Shown: positions 7,042-15,479, counted from the stretch's first letter. The stretch: DNA of 19,605 bases from JBFGCM01 sp041581135 (GCA_041581135.1 JBFGCM010000073.1:1-19605); one strand, 5' to 3'. Numbers and translations are program-made. The notes: generated by a model not told the origin, from the letters alone.

Positions 7042-8425
7042 CGACCGCCACTCCCGCGGAGAAGGCCACCGCCATATCGTTCGCCACCGACCATGACACC
7101 GCAACGGGCGTGACCGCGTCGATGACATAGCCACTCACGCCTTCCGGTGGCACTGCGATGCGGCGCAGCGCCAGGGCCGGCACCTGGATCTTCTGGGTTG
7201 GCAGGTCACCAGGTCCCATGGGCTGCACGGTCACCGCAACCGGCTGCTCGGCCGGATTGAACACCCACACCGAGGATGCTCCCGCCGGTTCCGCGCCGGC
7301 ACCGGCGACCAGCCAGCGAATCGCCGTCTCCGGGCTGCCGACCGTGGCTGCCAAACGGCCATCTACCACCAGCTCTTCACCGTCGTCCGCAGCGCCCTCG
7401 CCTTCGCCGCCCTCCACGGGGTCGCCACGCAACCCCTCGGCGAGAACAGTGGCACTCACCGGGCCGGAAGCCCGCACGACCACACTCACCGGACCGTCGG
7501 CACCGGCGAGCACTTCGACGCGGAGCGGGGAGTTGGGAGGGATGGTGGTCTGTGGGGGTGCGTCGAGGGGCCCGACCGTGCCGAACACCTCGAAGTCCAC
7601 GGTCACCGGAACGTCGTTCGGATTGGTGACGACCACATCGGACCGCACCCCGGCGAGCGACGCGACCGGGAAGTACCACTCCGGCGAGGGAACCGTCCCC
7701 GGCCAGATGGCCTGGTCGAAGCCGTTACCGATGACGAATGCCGGCAACACGAGACCTTCTTCCGTGGACACGAACAAGGACAGCTGATCGAGAAACGGGA
7801 CCTCCTGCGAGAGGTCGAGGTCGCGCCACGAACGGGCAGGGACGTCGAACGATCCCGACCGGAGCGGCTCATTGCCGAACTCGCTGAGCCCGTCCACCTC
7901 GACCCTGGCGTTCTCGGCGAAGGGGTTGAACAGGCGCAGCGTCAGCGATACGCCGGCCCGAGTGGTGCCGCCGGAGAGATGCCACACCTTGGGGGCCGAG
8001 GCCACGCAGGCGTCACCGGCCAGAGAGGTGTCCGACGCCACCACCATGGACGCGGTGGCCGGGCCCGCGGTGAACTCGACGAAGGCGGGGGCCTCACCGC
8101 GGCGGACGATGTCGCCGAGCTGCAACGCGTCGGAGTCTGCTTCCGTGAACTGGCCCGACACCTGGTCGGGAGGCTCGCCCACGAACGGCGTCTCCAACGT
8201 CACGGTGTAGTTGAGCGCCTGCAGCCCGATCATGCCGAGAGACGAGTTGGTGAGGGCCCCGGCATCGCCCCACGGGCAGTACCAGATCGACTGCGCCGCT
8301 GAAGCGACCGCCGCCGGGACGTCGGGCACGGCGAACACGGGCTGGGGCTGCGCCTCCGGCTCGGGCAGCGCAGCGGCAACCACGGTCAGGCCCACGGCGG
8401 CGGCGACGGCGAGGAGGCGCTTCAT
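7034..8425 (-). CDS. DUF5719 family secreted protein
   Basis: This 463-aa protein begins with a signal peptide (KR, then a hydrophobic core LLAVAAAVGLTVVAAAL at about 4-20), followed by an Ala/Pro-rich stretch and IWYCPWGDAG. The rest is rich in beta-strand-like repeats such as SDVVVTNPNDVPVTVDFEVFG and SSVWVFNPAEQPVAVTV, suggesting several Ig-like sandwich modules. I recognise this as DUF5719, an actinobacterial family normally encoded just after a large GT2-membrane fusion protein, as here. It should act outside the membrane, perhaps at the cell wall. The ATG at 8425 overlaps the upstream stop as ATGA; the longer open frame upstream is an artefact. No catalytic motif is visible. Confidence 0.85.
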   Translation of the reverse strand: MKRLLAVAAAVGLTVVAAALPEPEAQPQPVFAVPDVPAAVASAAQSIWYCPWGDAGALTNSSLGMIGLQALNYTVTLETPFVGEPPDQVSGQFTEADSDALQLGDIVRRGEAPAFVEFTAGPATASMVVASDTSLAGDACVASAPKVWHLSGGTTRAGVSLTLRLFNPFAENARVEVDGLSEFGNEPLRSGSFDVPARSWRDLDLSQEVPFLDQLSLFVSTEEGLVLPAFVIGNGFDQAIWPGTVPSPEWYFPVASLAGVRSDVVVTNPNDVPVTVDFEVFGTVGPLDAPPQTTIPPNSPLRVEVLAGADGPVSVVVRASGPVSATVLAEGLRGDPVEGGEGEGAADDGEELVVDGRLAATVGSPETAIRWLVAGAGAEPAGASSVWVFNPAEQPVAVTVQPMGPGDLPTQKIQVPALALRRIAVPPEGVSGYVIDAVTPVAVSWSVANDMAVAFSAGVAVGG

Positions 8426-11208
8426 GATCGCCACCTGCCCCAGAGCGAGATGCCGAGGAGGCCGCCGAACACCAGCAGTGCGATGATGCCTTGGGAGCGT
8501 ACACGGGCGCGAGGCTCGAACCATGCCCTGCCCTCGGTGCCGGCCACCTCGTTGGCCCACCCCAGCTGCTCCCAGTCGCCCGGGCCCCCCCGGGCGTCGG
8601 CGTTCTCGGCCAACAGCACCCGTTCGGACTCGCCTCCGACGTAGACACCGGCCTGCCACACCCACGGGTCGACGGAGTCCGGTCGGGGGAGCGCCCGCAC
8701 AGCGTCCGGCGACTGGTTCACGTACACCGGGAAGTTGGTCCCGATGCGCACCAGGTCCAGTTGGCCGGCCAGCAGCGGCTCGAAGGGGCTTTCGCCAAGG
8801 ACCGCCACCCAGCCGATGCCGTATTGAGCCAGCTCTTCACCGAGACGGGTCGACTCCCCCGCCACCAGCGTCCGCAGCGTCGTCTCGAGCGAGCTGTCGG
8901 CGGACAGTGGCTCGTTGAGCCACGCCTCCCACATCTGAGGAACCGGCGACGACACCACCCGGTAGGCCGCTCCGTCGAGGGTTCGCCACTCACCGGGAAG
9001 CCTGTCGGGGGACCCGAACAGGAGCACACGGCTGGCGCCGACAGGGTCGGCGGCGAGCGTGAACGACAGCTCGTCGGAGAGGTCCTGGCCGGGGAACCCC
9101 ATGCGACCCGGTACGAGCGGCGGAATGCTGGCGAGTACCAGCACGCTGCCGGCCACCACTGCGGCGACCCGGAACCACGCCGGACCCCGCAGTGCGTCCG
9201 CGGATTCCCGCATGGCCGACACGGCGGCGGACGTGAGTGTGGCGAGGCCCACCGAAGCCACGACGAGCCCTGCGGCCTCGACCGAGCGGCCCGCACCGAG
9301 GTCGGCGGATCGGGCCAATACGGCGCCGCCGGCTGCGAGCACGCCCCCGAGGCCGGCGACCAGGGCGATCTGCTTCGGTGCGCTGACAACGGTGAAGAGG
9401 AGGGCGAGCCCGACCGCTACCACCACCACGATGCCCGGCTGCCAGAACGCCGGGGCGCCTCTGGCTGCGTAGTCGGCGAAGTCGACGAGCCCCACCCACG
9501 GCAGCAGCACCGGAACCGCGATCGCTGCGCCGAGCGCCGTCAAGATCACGCCGCCCCAATACCGGGCCTCACCGAGCAACACCCAGATCACCGTCACTGC
9601 CAGTGGGGCGACGAGCAACCATGGGGAGAACCCGGCCACGACCGCGGTCAGCCAGCCGATGGACGCCACCCTCCCGATGCGGCCCATCCACGTTCGCGGC
9701 ACCGGCTTGGTCGCGGACCGCAGCAGCCACGGCATCGCACCCATCGCCACGTAGGACGCCCAATGCGTCTCTCCGGTGAGCGCCTGGGCGGCGGGTCCGG
9801 CAACCAGGATGAGACCGCCCAGGAGACCTCCCACCGACTCCACACCGATGCCCCGTAGGAATCGCACCATCCCCCACACTCCGAGCACCGCGGCACCCAC
9901 CGTCAGCAAAGTCATCGTGAGCGCCGGACGATCGAAGAACAGCAACTGGACCACGGCGGCGAACCCGGTCACCGGTGGCAGCGGCTCCCGGCTCCCGAAC
10001 CCGGCAGGGTTCCATCCACCGGCGTACGCTGCAATGGCCTGCGTCGCCGAGTCCGGAAGCGGAAGCGCATAGCCGGAGGCGCTGATCCCGAGCCGCCAGA
10101 TGCGGCGGGTCCCGACGAACACCAGGGCCATGACGATGACGCCGGTGACGAGCGCAGGCCGCCGGAACTCTCTGCCCAGGTCGGCGAAGTCGAAGCGGGT
10201 CTCCTCGGGCAGTCGCGTTCGGATGCGAGAAGCGATGTCACCAAACAGGCTCCTGAGCCGGGCCGAGCCGCGAATCTGATAACGGAACAGCTCGTCATCG
10301 CCCATGACCCGACCCCGCCGGCCGGCACGCCTGGACCCGACGGTCGAGGGAAGGTGGAACAGGTTCCACAGCCACGCCCGTACCCAGGTGAAGAGCGTCC
10401 AGCGCCCGAGGAACGGCACGATGAGCGCCTCGATGAGGCCGATGACGAACGCCAGGGGTAGCGCCCACACGAGGGTGAGCAATCCGTACGCCTTGGCCAT
10501 CGCTCGGATCCGGCCGGCCTCTTCGCGCCACGCCGAGGCTCGACGCTGCTCGGGGGGGTACAGCACTTCGGAGCTCGGCACCACCACGATGCGGGCCCCA
10601 CGGAGACGAGCTCGCTGGCACAGGTCGATGGACGCCGCCTCCGGTGCCAGCAGCGGATCGATGCCACCGATTCCGGCGGCAAGGTCGCGCCGCACGAGCA
10701 CCGATGCACCGAGGACGGCGGCGACGTCGCGAACGACGTCGTATTGGCCCTGGTCGACCTCACCCGCGTCAAGACCGAGGTACGGGGTGTCGTAGACATC
10801 GGTCGCCATGCCGATGGCGAGCAGCTCGTCGGGCCGATCCTTCCTCAGCAGTTTCGAACCCGCCACCGATGCCTCTGCCCTGGCAGATTCCACAGCCAGA
10901 GCCTGCAGCGCGTCCGGTCGGGGCACGGCACCATCGTGGACGAACCAGATGTGGCTCACGTCGGGTTCGACCAGCTCCAACAGGGCGGCGGTGCTCGGCG
11001 CCCAGCCGAGACCCTGGGAGTCGGCCCTGGCGCGGATGTCGGCTTGGGAATCGGAGCGGGTGGACGCCCCGACCACGAACACCTTTGCCGGCCCGTACAC
11101 TTGCCGCTCGATGGCCTGCAACGTCTCAGGAAGCAGAGCCAGGTCGCTCACCAGGACGGCGGCGACGACTTTGGATGCCGAGAGGGATTCCTCCGAGGGG
11201 AGAGACAT
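8422..11208 (-). CDS. GT2 glycosyltransferase fused to a polytopic membrane domain, 928 aa
   Basis: Residues 1-220 form a GT2-type domain: VVAAVLVSDLALLPETLQAIERQ at the start, IWFVHDGAVPRPDAL (HDG at 91-93), GASVLVRRDL, GGIDP (181-185) and SIDLCQR (193-199). About eleven to thirteen membrane spans follow from ~250 to ~650, then a soluble part with sugar-enzyme-like character, and a last span near the C-terminus (IALLVFGGLLGISLWGRW). This architecture belongs to an actinobacterial family placed next to DUF5719 and cofD and is probably involved in envelope glycan assembly. The usual DD/DxD and DDxDxxWR motifs appear degenerate here. The ATG at 11208 starts the conserved domain; the frame extends 293 codons further into cofD antisense, which is spurious. 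It is divergent from cofD. Confidence 0.85.
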   Translation of the reverse strand: MSLPSEESLSASKVVAAVLVSDLALLPETLQAIERQVYGPAKVFVVGASTRSDSQADIRARADSQGLGWAPSTAALLELVEPDVSHIWFVHDGAVPRPDALQALAVESARAEASVAGSKLLRKDRPDELLAIGMATDVYDTPYLGLDAGEVDQGQYDVVRDVAAVLGASVLVRRDLAAGIGGIDPLLAPEAASIDLCQRARLRGARIVVVPSSEVLYPPEQRRASAWREEAGRIRAMAKAYGLLTLVWALPLAFVIGLIEALIVPFLGRWTLFTWVRAWLWNLFHLPSTVGSRRAGRRGRVMGDDELFRYQIRGSARLRSLFGDIASRIRTRLPEETRFDFADLGREFRRPALVTGVIVMALVFVGTRRIWRLGISASGYALPLPDSATQAIAAYAGGWNPAGFGSREPLPPVTGFAAVVQLLFFDRPALTMTLLTVGAAVLGVWGMVRFLRGIGVESVGGLLGGLILVAGPAAQALTGETHWASYVAMGAMPWLLRSATKPVPRTWMGRIGRVASIGWLTAVVAGFSPWLLVAPLAVTVIWVLLGEARYWGGVILTALGAAIAVPVLLPWVGLVDFADYAARGAPAFWQPGIVVVVAVGLALLFTVVSAPKQIALVAGLGGVLAAGGAVLARSADLGAGRSVEAAGLVVASVGLATLTSAAVSAMRESADALRGPAWFRVAAVVAGSVLVLASIPPLVPGRMGFPGQDLSDELSFTLAADPVGASRVLLFGSPDRLPGEWRTLDGAAYRVVSSPVPQMWEAWLNEPLSADSSLETTLRTLVAGESTRLGEELAQYGIGWVAVLGESPFEPLLAGQLDLVRIGTNFPVYVNQSPDAVRALPRPDSVDPWVWQAGVYVGGESERVLLAENADARGGPGDWEQLGWANEVAGTEGRAWFEPRARVRSQGIIALLVFGGLLGISLWGRWRS

Positions 11209-11217
11209 GCGGGGGCC

Positions 11218-11246
11218 ATTCTGGAAGCGATAGGCGACTACCGCAA
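11218..11246 (-). promoter_or_regulatory. Candidate promoter for the large glycosyltransferase
   Basis: On the minus strand TTGCGG (11246-11241), 17 bases, then CAGAAT (11223-11218) lie 9 bases before the ATG at 11208. No Shine-Dalgarno precedes the ATG, so a leaderless or near-leaderless transcript is likely. The -10 lacks the usual initial T. The site shares the 57-base gap with the divergent cofD start, for which I see no convincing promoter. Confidence 0.38.
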
Positions 11247-11265
11247 TCTTTGTCGGGATCGGGAG

Positions 11266-12165
11266 GTGGTCGTCCTCTCCGGCGGCGTCGGTGGCGCCAA
11301 GCTCGCCCGGGGCGTCCAACTGGTCTGTGACGCAGCGACCATCGTCGTGAACGTGGGTGACGACGACCTGATCTACGGCGTCCATGTGGCAGCCGATCTC
11401 GATACCGTCACCTACACCCTCGCCGGCATCGAGGGAGAGCAGGGGTGGGGCATCCGCGGCGATTCGTTCACCGTGATGGATCAACTCGCCCGCCTCGGCG
11501 TGGACACGACGTTCCGATTGGGAGACCGTGACCTGGCCACCAACCTGAAGCGCACTACCGACGTCGCGGGCGGTCTCGCCTTGTCGACGGCGACCGCCGA
11601 GATCGCGGCGTCCCTGGGCGTCACTGCCTCCATCCTGCCGGTCACCGACGATCGGCTTCGCACCAGGCTCCGGACTGACTCCGGCGAGTGGCTCTCGTTC
11701 CAGGACTACTTCGTGCGACGCCGCCACCGTGACACGATCGTTGCCGTGGAGTTCGATGGCGCCGCCGATGCCAAGCCGGCACCGGGCGTGGTCGCGGCCA
11801 TCGCGTCGGCCGACCTGGTCATCATCGGTCCCTCGAACCCTCCTCTGTCGATCTGGCCGATCCTCGCCGTTGCCGAGGTGCGTGACGCCGTCGCCGCGGC
11901 TCGAGTCGTCGCGGTGAGCCCGCTCTTCGGAGGCACTGCACTCAAGGGGCCGGCCGATCGGGTGATGGCGAGCCTCGGCTTGCCGCCCGGTAACGCGGGC
12001 GTGGCCGCCGCCTACGACGGGTTGCTCACTGCTCTGGTGGTGGACACCGCCGATGCCGCCGACGAGGTGGCGGGCGTTGCGGTGCACGCCGCCGACACCC
12101 GGCTCGACAGCTTGGAACGGTCCGCCGACTTCGCGGCATGGCTCATCGATCGGTTCACATCATGA
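11266..12165 (+). CDS. cofD: 2-phospho-L-lactate (or phosphoenolpyruvate) transferase of F420 synthesis
   Basis: CofD/FbiA joins the phospholactyl or phosphoenolpyruvyl group from its GDP-activated donor to the deazaflavin FO, making (dehydro-)F420-0. The N-terminus VVLSGGVGGAKLARGV is the family's glycine-rich loop, and NVGDDDLIYGVHVAADLDTVTYTLAG is the CofD metal- and FO-binding block with its acidic triplet. GPSNPPLSIWPIL and SPLFGGTALKGPADR are further CofD signatures. The 299 aa are normal or slightly short for the family. I chose GTG at 11266 because the conserved beta strand starts there; the longer frame upstream is antisense to the glycosyltransferase. The stop overlaps the cofE ATG as ATGA. 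CofC and FO synthase are not in the window. In actinobacteria the substrate is likely phosphoenolpyruvate (established for mycobacteria). Confidence 0.93.
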   Translation: MVVLSGGVGGAKLARGVQLVCDAATIVVNVGDDDLIYGVHVAADLDTVTYTLAGIEGEQGWGIRGDSFTVMDQLARLGVDTTFRLGDRDLATNLKRTTDVAGGLALSTATAEIAASLGVTASILPVTDDRLRTRLRTDSGEWLSFQDYFVRRRHRDTIVAVEFDGAADAKPAPGVVAAIASADLVIIGPSNPPLSIWPILAVAEVRDAVAAARVVAVSPLFGGTALKGPADRVMASLGLPPGNAGVAAAYDGLLTALVVDTADAADEVAGVAVHAADTRLDSLERSADFAAWLIDRFTS

Positions 12166-12851
12166 CCGTGGAGATCATCGGAATCCACGGCGTACCCGAG
12201 GTTCGCCCCGGTGACGACGTAGCCGGACTTCTGCACGCCGCGCTCGACGACGACCTCGCCGCGCGTGACGTGGTCGTCGTCACTCACAAGATCGTGTCGA
12301 AAGCCGAGGGTCGAGTGGTCGAAGCACTCGACGAAGCGACCTACCGGCATCTCGTGGAGGAGGAGGCGGCGACCATCATTCGGCGTCGCGGCCAACTGGT
12401 CATCACCCAGACCAGACACGGCTTCATCTGTGCCAACGCCGGGGTCGACCGGTCCAACGCGACGCCGGGCAGCGCGGTGTTGCTCCCCGTCGATCCGGAC
12501 CGTAGCGCCCACACCATCCGCACCAGGCTGGAACGTGCTGCCGGCGTGAACATCGCCGTCATCATCAGCGACACCTTCGGCCGTCCCTGGCGACGCGGGC
12601 TGACCGATGTGGCGATCGGTATCTCCGGAATGCTCCCCATCTTGGATCTGCGCGGTACACCCGACGCGGGTGGGCGGATCCTCGACGTCACCGAGGTGGC
12701 CATCGCCGACGAGATCGCCGCCGCGGCGGACTTGGTCATGGGCAAGGCCTCCGGCGTGCCGGCCGCCATCGTGCGCGGCGTCGACTGGCCGGCGGGAGCG
12801 GGTCGTGCCACAGACGTGGTGCGGGACGCAGCCGAGGACATGTTCCGATGA
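12162..12851 (+). CDS. cofE: F420-0:gamma-L-glutamate ligase
   Basis: CofE uses GTP to attach gamma-linked glutamates to F420-0. This 229-aa protein has the family blocks VVTHKIVSKAEGR, HGFICANAGVDRSN, ISDTFGRPWRRGLTDVAIG and VMGKASGVPAAIVRG. It is the size of the stand-alone archaeal-type CofE. It lacks the C-terminal nitroreductase-like domain fused in mycobacterial FbiB, which reduces dehydro-F420-0. If this organism uses phosphoenolpyruvate it needs a separate reductase encoded elsewhere. The ATG at 12162 overlaps the cofD stop, and the TGA overlaps the next gene's ATG, so it is coupled at both ends. The open frame begins 8 codons earlier, but MTVEIIGIHGVPEV is the conserved start. Confidence 0.94.
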   Translation: MTVEIIGIHGVPEVRPGDDVAGLLHAALDDDLAARDVVVVTHKIVSKAEGRVVEALDEATYRHLVEEEAATIIRRRGQLVITQTRHGFICANAGVDRSNATPGSAVLLPVDPDRSAHTIRTRLERAAGVNIAVIISDTFGRPWRRGLTDVAIGISGMLPILDLRGTPDAGGRILDVTEVAIADEIAAAADLVMGKASGVPAAIVRGVDWPAGAGRATDVVRDAAEDMFR

Positions 12852-14218
12852 GACGGCTACTCATCATGGGGTTCCTGTTGGTGGTGACGGCTTGCAGCAG
12901 CGGTGCCGGCCCGGACGACACGACGACCACGACGGTCCCCCGCGTCGAGACCTTGGCCCCGCCGCCGACCACAACCACCACCGAACCGCCACCCGTCCTC
13001 AACAACGAGCAAGACGCCTACCAGTACCTCTTCGGGTTCAACCCTGTCGCCGGAAACGTCGCAGGACTCCAGGCGGCACTCGAGTTGCTGGGTGGCCACC
13101 GCCCGGGCCTGCCGACGCCGCAGTGGATCGCCGAGGGAACGGACGAGGTGCGTGCCGCCATCCTCGAAGAGCTCGCCAAGGGCGGCACGTGGAACACCCA
13201 CATCCTCGTCGCCATGGCGCTCTACGGACGGCCCAATGGGACCTTCGACCAGCCGGTGCCCTGGCAACCGGCCGTCCGCGTGCAGATCACCGCGGCCAGG
13301 GAGCTGGCGCTCCAGGCCACGTTCGGGGACCTCGCCGGCCTCGCCATCGCCGTGATCGAGCGCATGCTCGACGCCGAGCTGGTGGCGTGCGGGGACACGT
13401 GCACCTTCGCCGGCACGTGGTACCAGGTGCCCCAAGCGGTGTCGTTCTTCGAAGGCTCGTTCGCCGGGAACAGGTGGCAGGGCGAGGTGTGGATCACCTC
13501 GGACACCGGCGAGGGCTCCCAGGCTCCCATCGCACTGGAGGAGGGCCTCGGCGGCTGGGCGATCGTCGACGGATACCTGGCGTCCTATGCCGCGCCCCTC
13601 ATCATCGTCGACTGGCCTCCCAACGGGCTGCACCTCACCGAACCGATCGTCTTCCTCTCCGGCGTGACGGTCGACGCCACCCGAGTCACAGTCGCCGGAG
13701 TGGGCTACGAGCCCATCGACCTGGAGCTCGGTGAGGTGGGTGTCGAACTGGCCCCCGGTCAGAACGACCTGCTCATCGTGGCCTCGAACGATGCGGGGCT
13801 GGAGGCCTCGGTGAGCGTCATCGTGTTCTACGACCCTGGCGCCGAGCGTCGGATCGCCTACCTGTCGGAGGTCGGTGCCACTGCGGCGACCGTCGACTTC
13901 GTGGAGATCTTCGTGGGACCGGAGGCCGACGACGCCGCCCGCGAGGACGGCGCCATCGGCGAGGGCGAATCGATTGGCGTGTACGTCCGCAACGCAGAAC
14001 CGCTGCTGGAACCGGTGAGCCTGGCACCGGCGCCCACGGTCTTGCTCTACGACTCGGACGTGGTTCTCACCCCGATCACCGTGGACCTCCTCGGGGATCT
14101 GCTGGCCGGGCGGGCGGATCCCTCCGCCTGGTACGGAGGCAGCCCCTCCACACTGCCGTTCTGGCTGACCATCGGCAATGGCCAGATCGTGCAGGTCGAG
14201 CAGCAGTACCTGCCCTGA
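12848..14218 (+). CDS. Secreted lipoprotein with Thr/Pro linker and Ig-like module, 456 aa
   Basis: The N-terminus has MRR, a hydrophobic core and the lipobox VVTAC, with lipidated Cys16, so it should be anchored on the outer face of the membrane. Residues 24-48 are a Thr/Pro-rich low-complexity linker typical of actinobacterial surface proteins. A globular region follows, with a segment near 265-340 ending in a bacterial Ig-like pattern (VELAPGQNDLLIVASNDAG). The last ~110 residues begin YLSEVGATAATVDFVEIFVG and end WLTIGNGQIVQVEQQYLP. They resemble a recurrent C-terminal module seen in other bacterial extracytoplasmic proteins, of unknown function. The gene overlaps cofE by 4 bases and fpg by 1, an unexpected position for a surface protein. 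Localisation is well supported, function not. Confidence 0.82.
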   Translation: MRRLLIMGFLLVVTACSSGAGPDDTTTTTVPRVETLAPPPTTTTTEPPPVLNNEQDAYQYLFGFNPVAGNVAGLQAALELLGGHRPGLPTPQWIAEGTDEVRAAILEELAKGGTWNTHILVAMALYGRPNGTFDQPVPWQPAVRVQITAARELALQATFGDLAGLAIAVIERMLDAELVACGDTCTFAGTWYQVPQAVSFFEGSFAGNRWQGEVWITSDTGEGSQAPIALEEGLGGWAIVDGYLASYAAPLIIVDWPPNGLHLTEPIVFLSGVTVDATRVTVAGVGYEPIDLELGEVGVELAPGQNDLLIVASNDAGLEASVSVIVFYDPGAERRIAYLSEVGATAATVDFVEIFVGPEADDAAREDGAIGEGESIGVYVRNAEPLLEPVSLAPAPTVLLYDSDVVLTPITVDLLGDLLAGRADPSAWYGGSPSTLPFWLTIGNGQIVQVEQQYLP

Positions 14219-15102
14219 TGCCGGAGCTGCCCGAGATCGTCACCTACATCGATGCCCTCGAGTCGCGCATCGTCGGCCACGAGATGCTGCGGCTCCGGGT
14301 GGCGGGCATCTCGCTGCTCCGCACCTACGACCCACCCCCGGAGGCCGTTGCGGGCAAGAAGGTGGTCGGCTTGGAACGTCTCGGCAAGCGCATCGTGTTC
14401 GCGCTGGAAGACGATCTGTTCATGGTGCTCCACCTGATGGTGGCGGGACGCCTGCAGTGGAAGGAGCCCGACGCCAAGATTCCCGCCAAGGTGGGCCTGG
14501 CCGCATTCGAGTTCGCCGACGGCACGTTGCTGCTCACCGAGGCCGGCAGCAAACGGCGGGCCTCGCTGCACATCGTCAGGGGACGCGATGCCGTGCGCGA
14601 GCTCGACCCGGGTGGCATCGAGGTGCTGGAGTCGAGCCTCGAGGACTTCGCCGAGCAGCTCGGCCGGGAGCGGCACACATTGAAGCGGTCCCTCACCGAC
14701 GCCAGGTTCTTCAGCGGTATCGGTGGGGCGTTCGCCGACGAAATCCTGCACCGGGCCAGGCTGTCCCCGCTGCAGATGAGCGACCGCCTCGATGATGCCG
14801 ACGTCGAGCGGCTGTACCACGCGGTACGGGACGTGCTCGCCGAGTGGGTGGAGATCCGACGGGACGACGTCGGCGACGGATGGCCCAAGAAAGTGACGGC
14901 CTTCCACCCGGAGATGGGCGTTCACGGCAAGTTCGGTGAGCCGTGCCCGGTCTGCGAGACACCCGTGCAACGGATCGTCTACGCCTCTCGGGAGACGAAC
15001 TACTGCCCGACGTGCCAGACGGGGGGCAAGATCCTGGCCGACCGGTCACTGTCACGGCTGCTGAAGGACGACTGGCCGAAGACCGTCGACGAGCTGGAGT
15101 GA
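14218..15102 (+). CDS. Formamidopyrimidine-DNA glycosylase (Fpg/MutM/Nei) family protein
   Basis: This 294-aa base-excision repair enzyme removes oxidised bases and nicks the abasic site. MPELPE gives the catalytic N-terminal Pro and Glu; LGKRIVFAL contains the beta-elimination lysine (Lys57); GIGGAFADEILHRARLSP (168-184) is the helix-two-turn-helix. The C-terminal zinc finger has C243-P-V-C246 and C263-P-T-C266. It continues about 28 residues past the finger (GKILADRSLSRLL, DDWP), unlike classical MutM, which ends just after it. This extension marks an Fpg-like subgroup, so substrate range may differ from 8-oxoguanine. The ATG overlaps the lipoprotein stop by one base (TGATG), placing it at the end of the cofD-cofE operon. 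I give no symbol because mutM, nei and the subgroup cannot be separated here. Confidence 0.92.
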   Translation: MPELPEIVTYIDALESRIVGHEMLRLRVAGISLLRTYDPPPEAVAGKKVVGLERLGKRIVFALEDDLFMVLHLMVAGRLQWKEPDAKIPAKVGLAAFEFADGTLLLTEAGSKRRASLHIVRGRDAVRELDPGGIEVLESSLEDFAEQLGRERHTLKRSLTDARFFSGIGGAFADEILHRARLSPLQMSDRLDDADVERLYHAVRDVLAEWVEIRRDDVGDGWPKKVTAFHPEMGVHGKFGEPCPVCETPVQRIVYASRETNYCPTCQTGGKILADRSLSRLLKDDWPKTVDELE

Positions 15103-15131
15103 GGCTCGCCGGCGATCGATTCGGCGCGGAT

Positions 15132-15479
15132 CTATTCGACGTAGAGGGTGTCGTCGCGCTCGACCACGGTCCCGCGTCCGAGGGGCAGGACGAGTGTCAA
15201 CGCCTTGAAGGCGGTGCCGAGACCGGGGATCTTGGCGAAGATGCCTTGCGGGCCACGAACCATGCGGCCTGTCTCCACGTTGTACTTCGAACCATGCCAC
15301 GGGCACACCAGACAACCCTCGTCATCGATGCTCCCCTTGGCGAGGTCGGCATAGAGATGCCGACACCGGCGGGTGACGGCGAACAGATCGCCATCTGCAT
15401 TGCCGACGGCGTAGCGACCGGCACCGGTGACGGTGCCCGGGGTCAGCGCTGAAGCAGGCCCCACCTCGATTTCGGACAT
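15132..15479 (-). CDS. Rieske [2Fe-2S] ferredoxin
   Basis: This 115-aa soluble protein has C39-R-H41 and C59-P-W-H62, the C-x-H and C-x2-H pairs that bind a Rieske iron-sulfur cluster, within LVCPWHGSKYNVETGRMV. It lacks a membrane anchor or fused catalytic domain. It is the size of ferredoxin components of dioxygenase systems, or of stand-alone Rieske proteins related to NirD. The ATG at 15479 follows GGGAGAG at good spacing; the longer frame upstream is not supported. It converges on fpg with a 29-base gap. No dioxygenase partner is visible here, so its electron acceptor is unknown. Confidence 0.85.
   Translation of the reverse strand: MSEIEVGPASALTPGTVTGAGRYAVGNADGDLFAVTRRCRHLYADLAKGSIDDEGCLVCPWHGSKYNVETGRMVRGPQGIFAKIPGLGTAFKALTLVLPLGRGTVVERDDTLYVE

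Noticed and set aside
8491..9858. Long plus-strand ORF (455 codons) opposite the large glycosyltransferase
   Set aside because: It is a shadow of the minus-strand gene: low-complexity Arg/His/Pro-rich translation with no recognisable fold.
11209..12087. N-terminal 293-codon extension of the large glycosyltransferase
   Set aside because: The extension is antisense to cofD, which has clear family motifs. The conserved GT2 domain begins at the ATG at 11208.
15107..15126. Terminator hairpin between fpg and the Rieske gene
   Set aside because: Only a 5-bp stem (CGCCG/CGGCG) with a 10-base loop and no T-run; this is expected by chance in GC-rich DNA.
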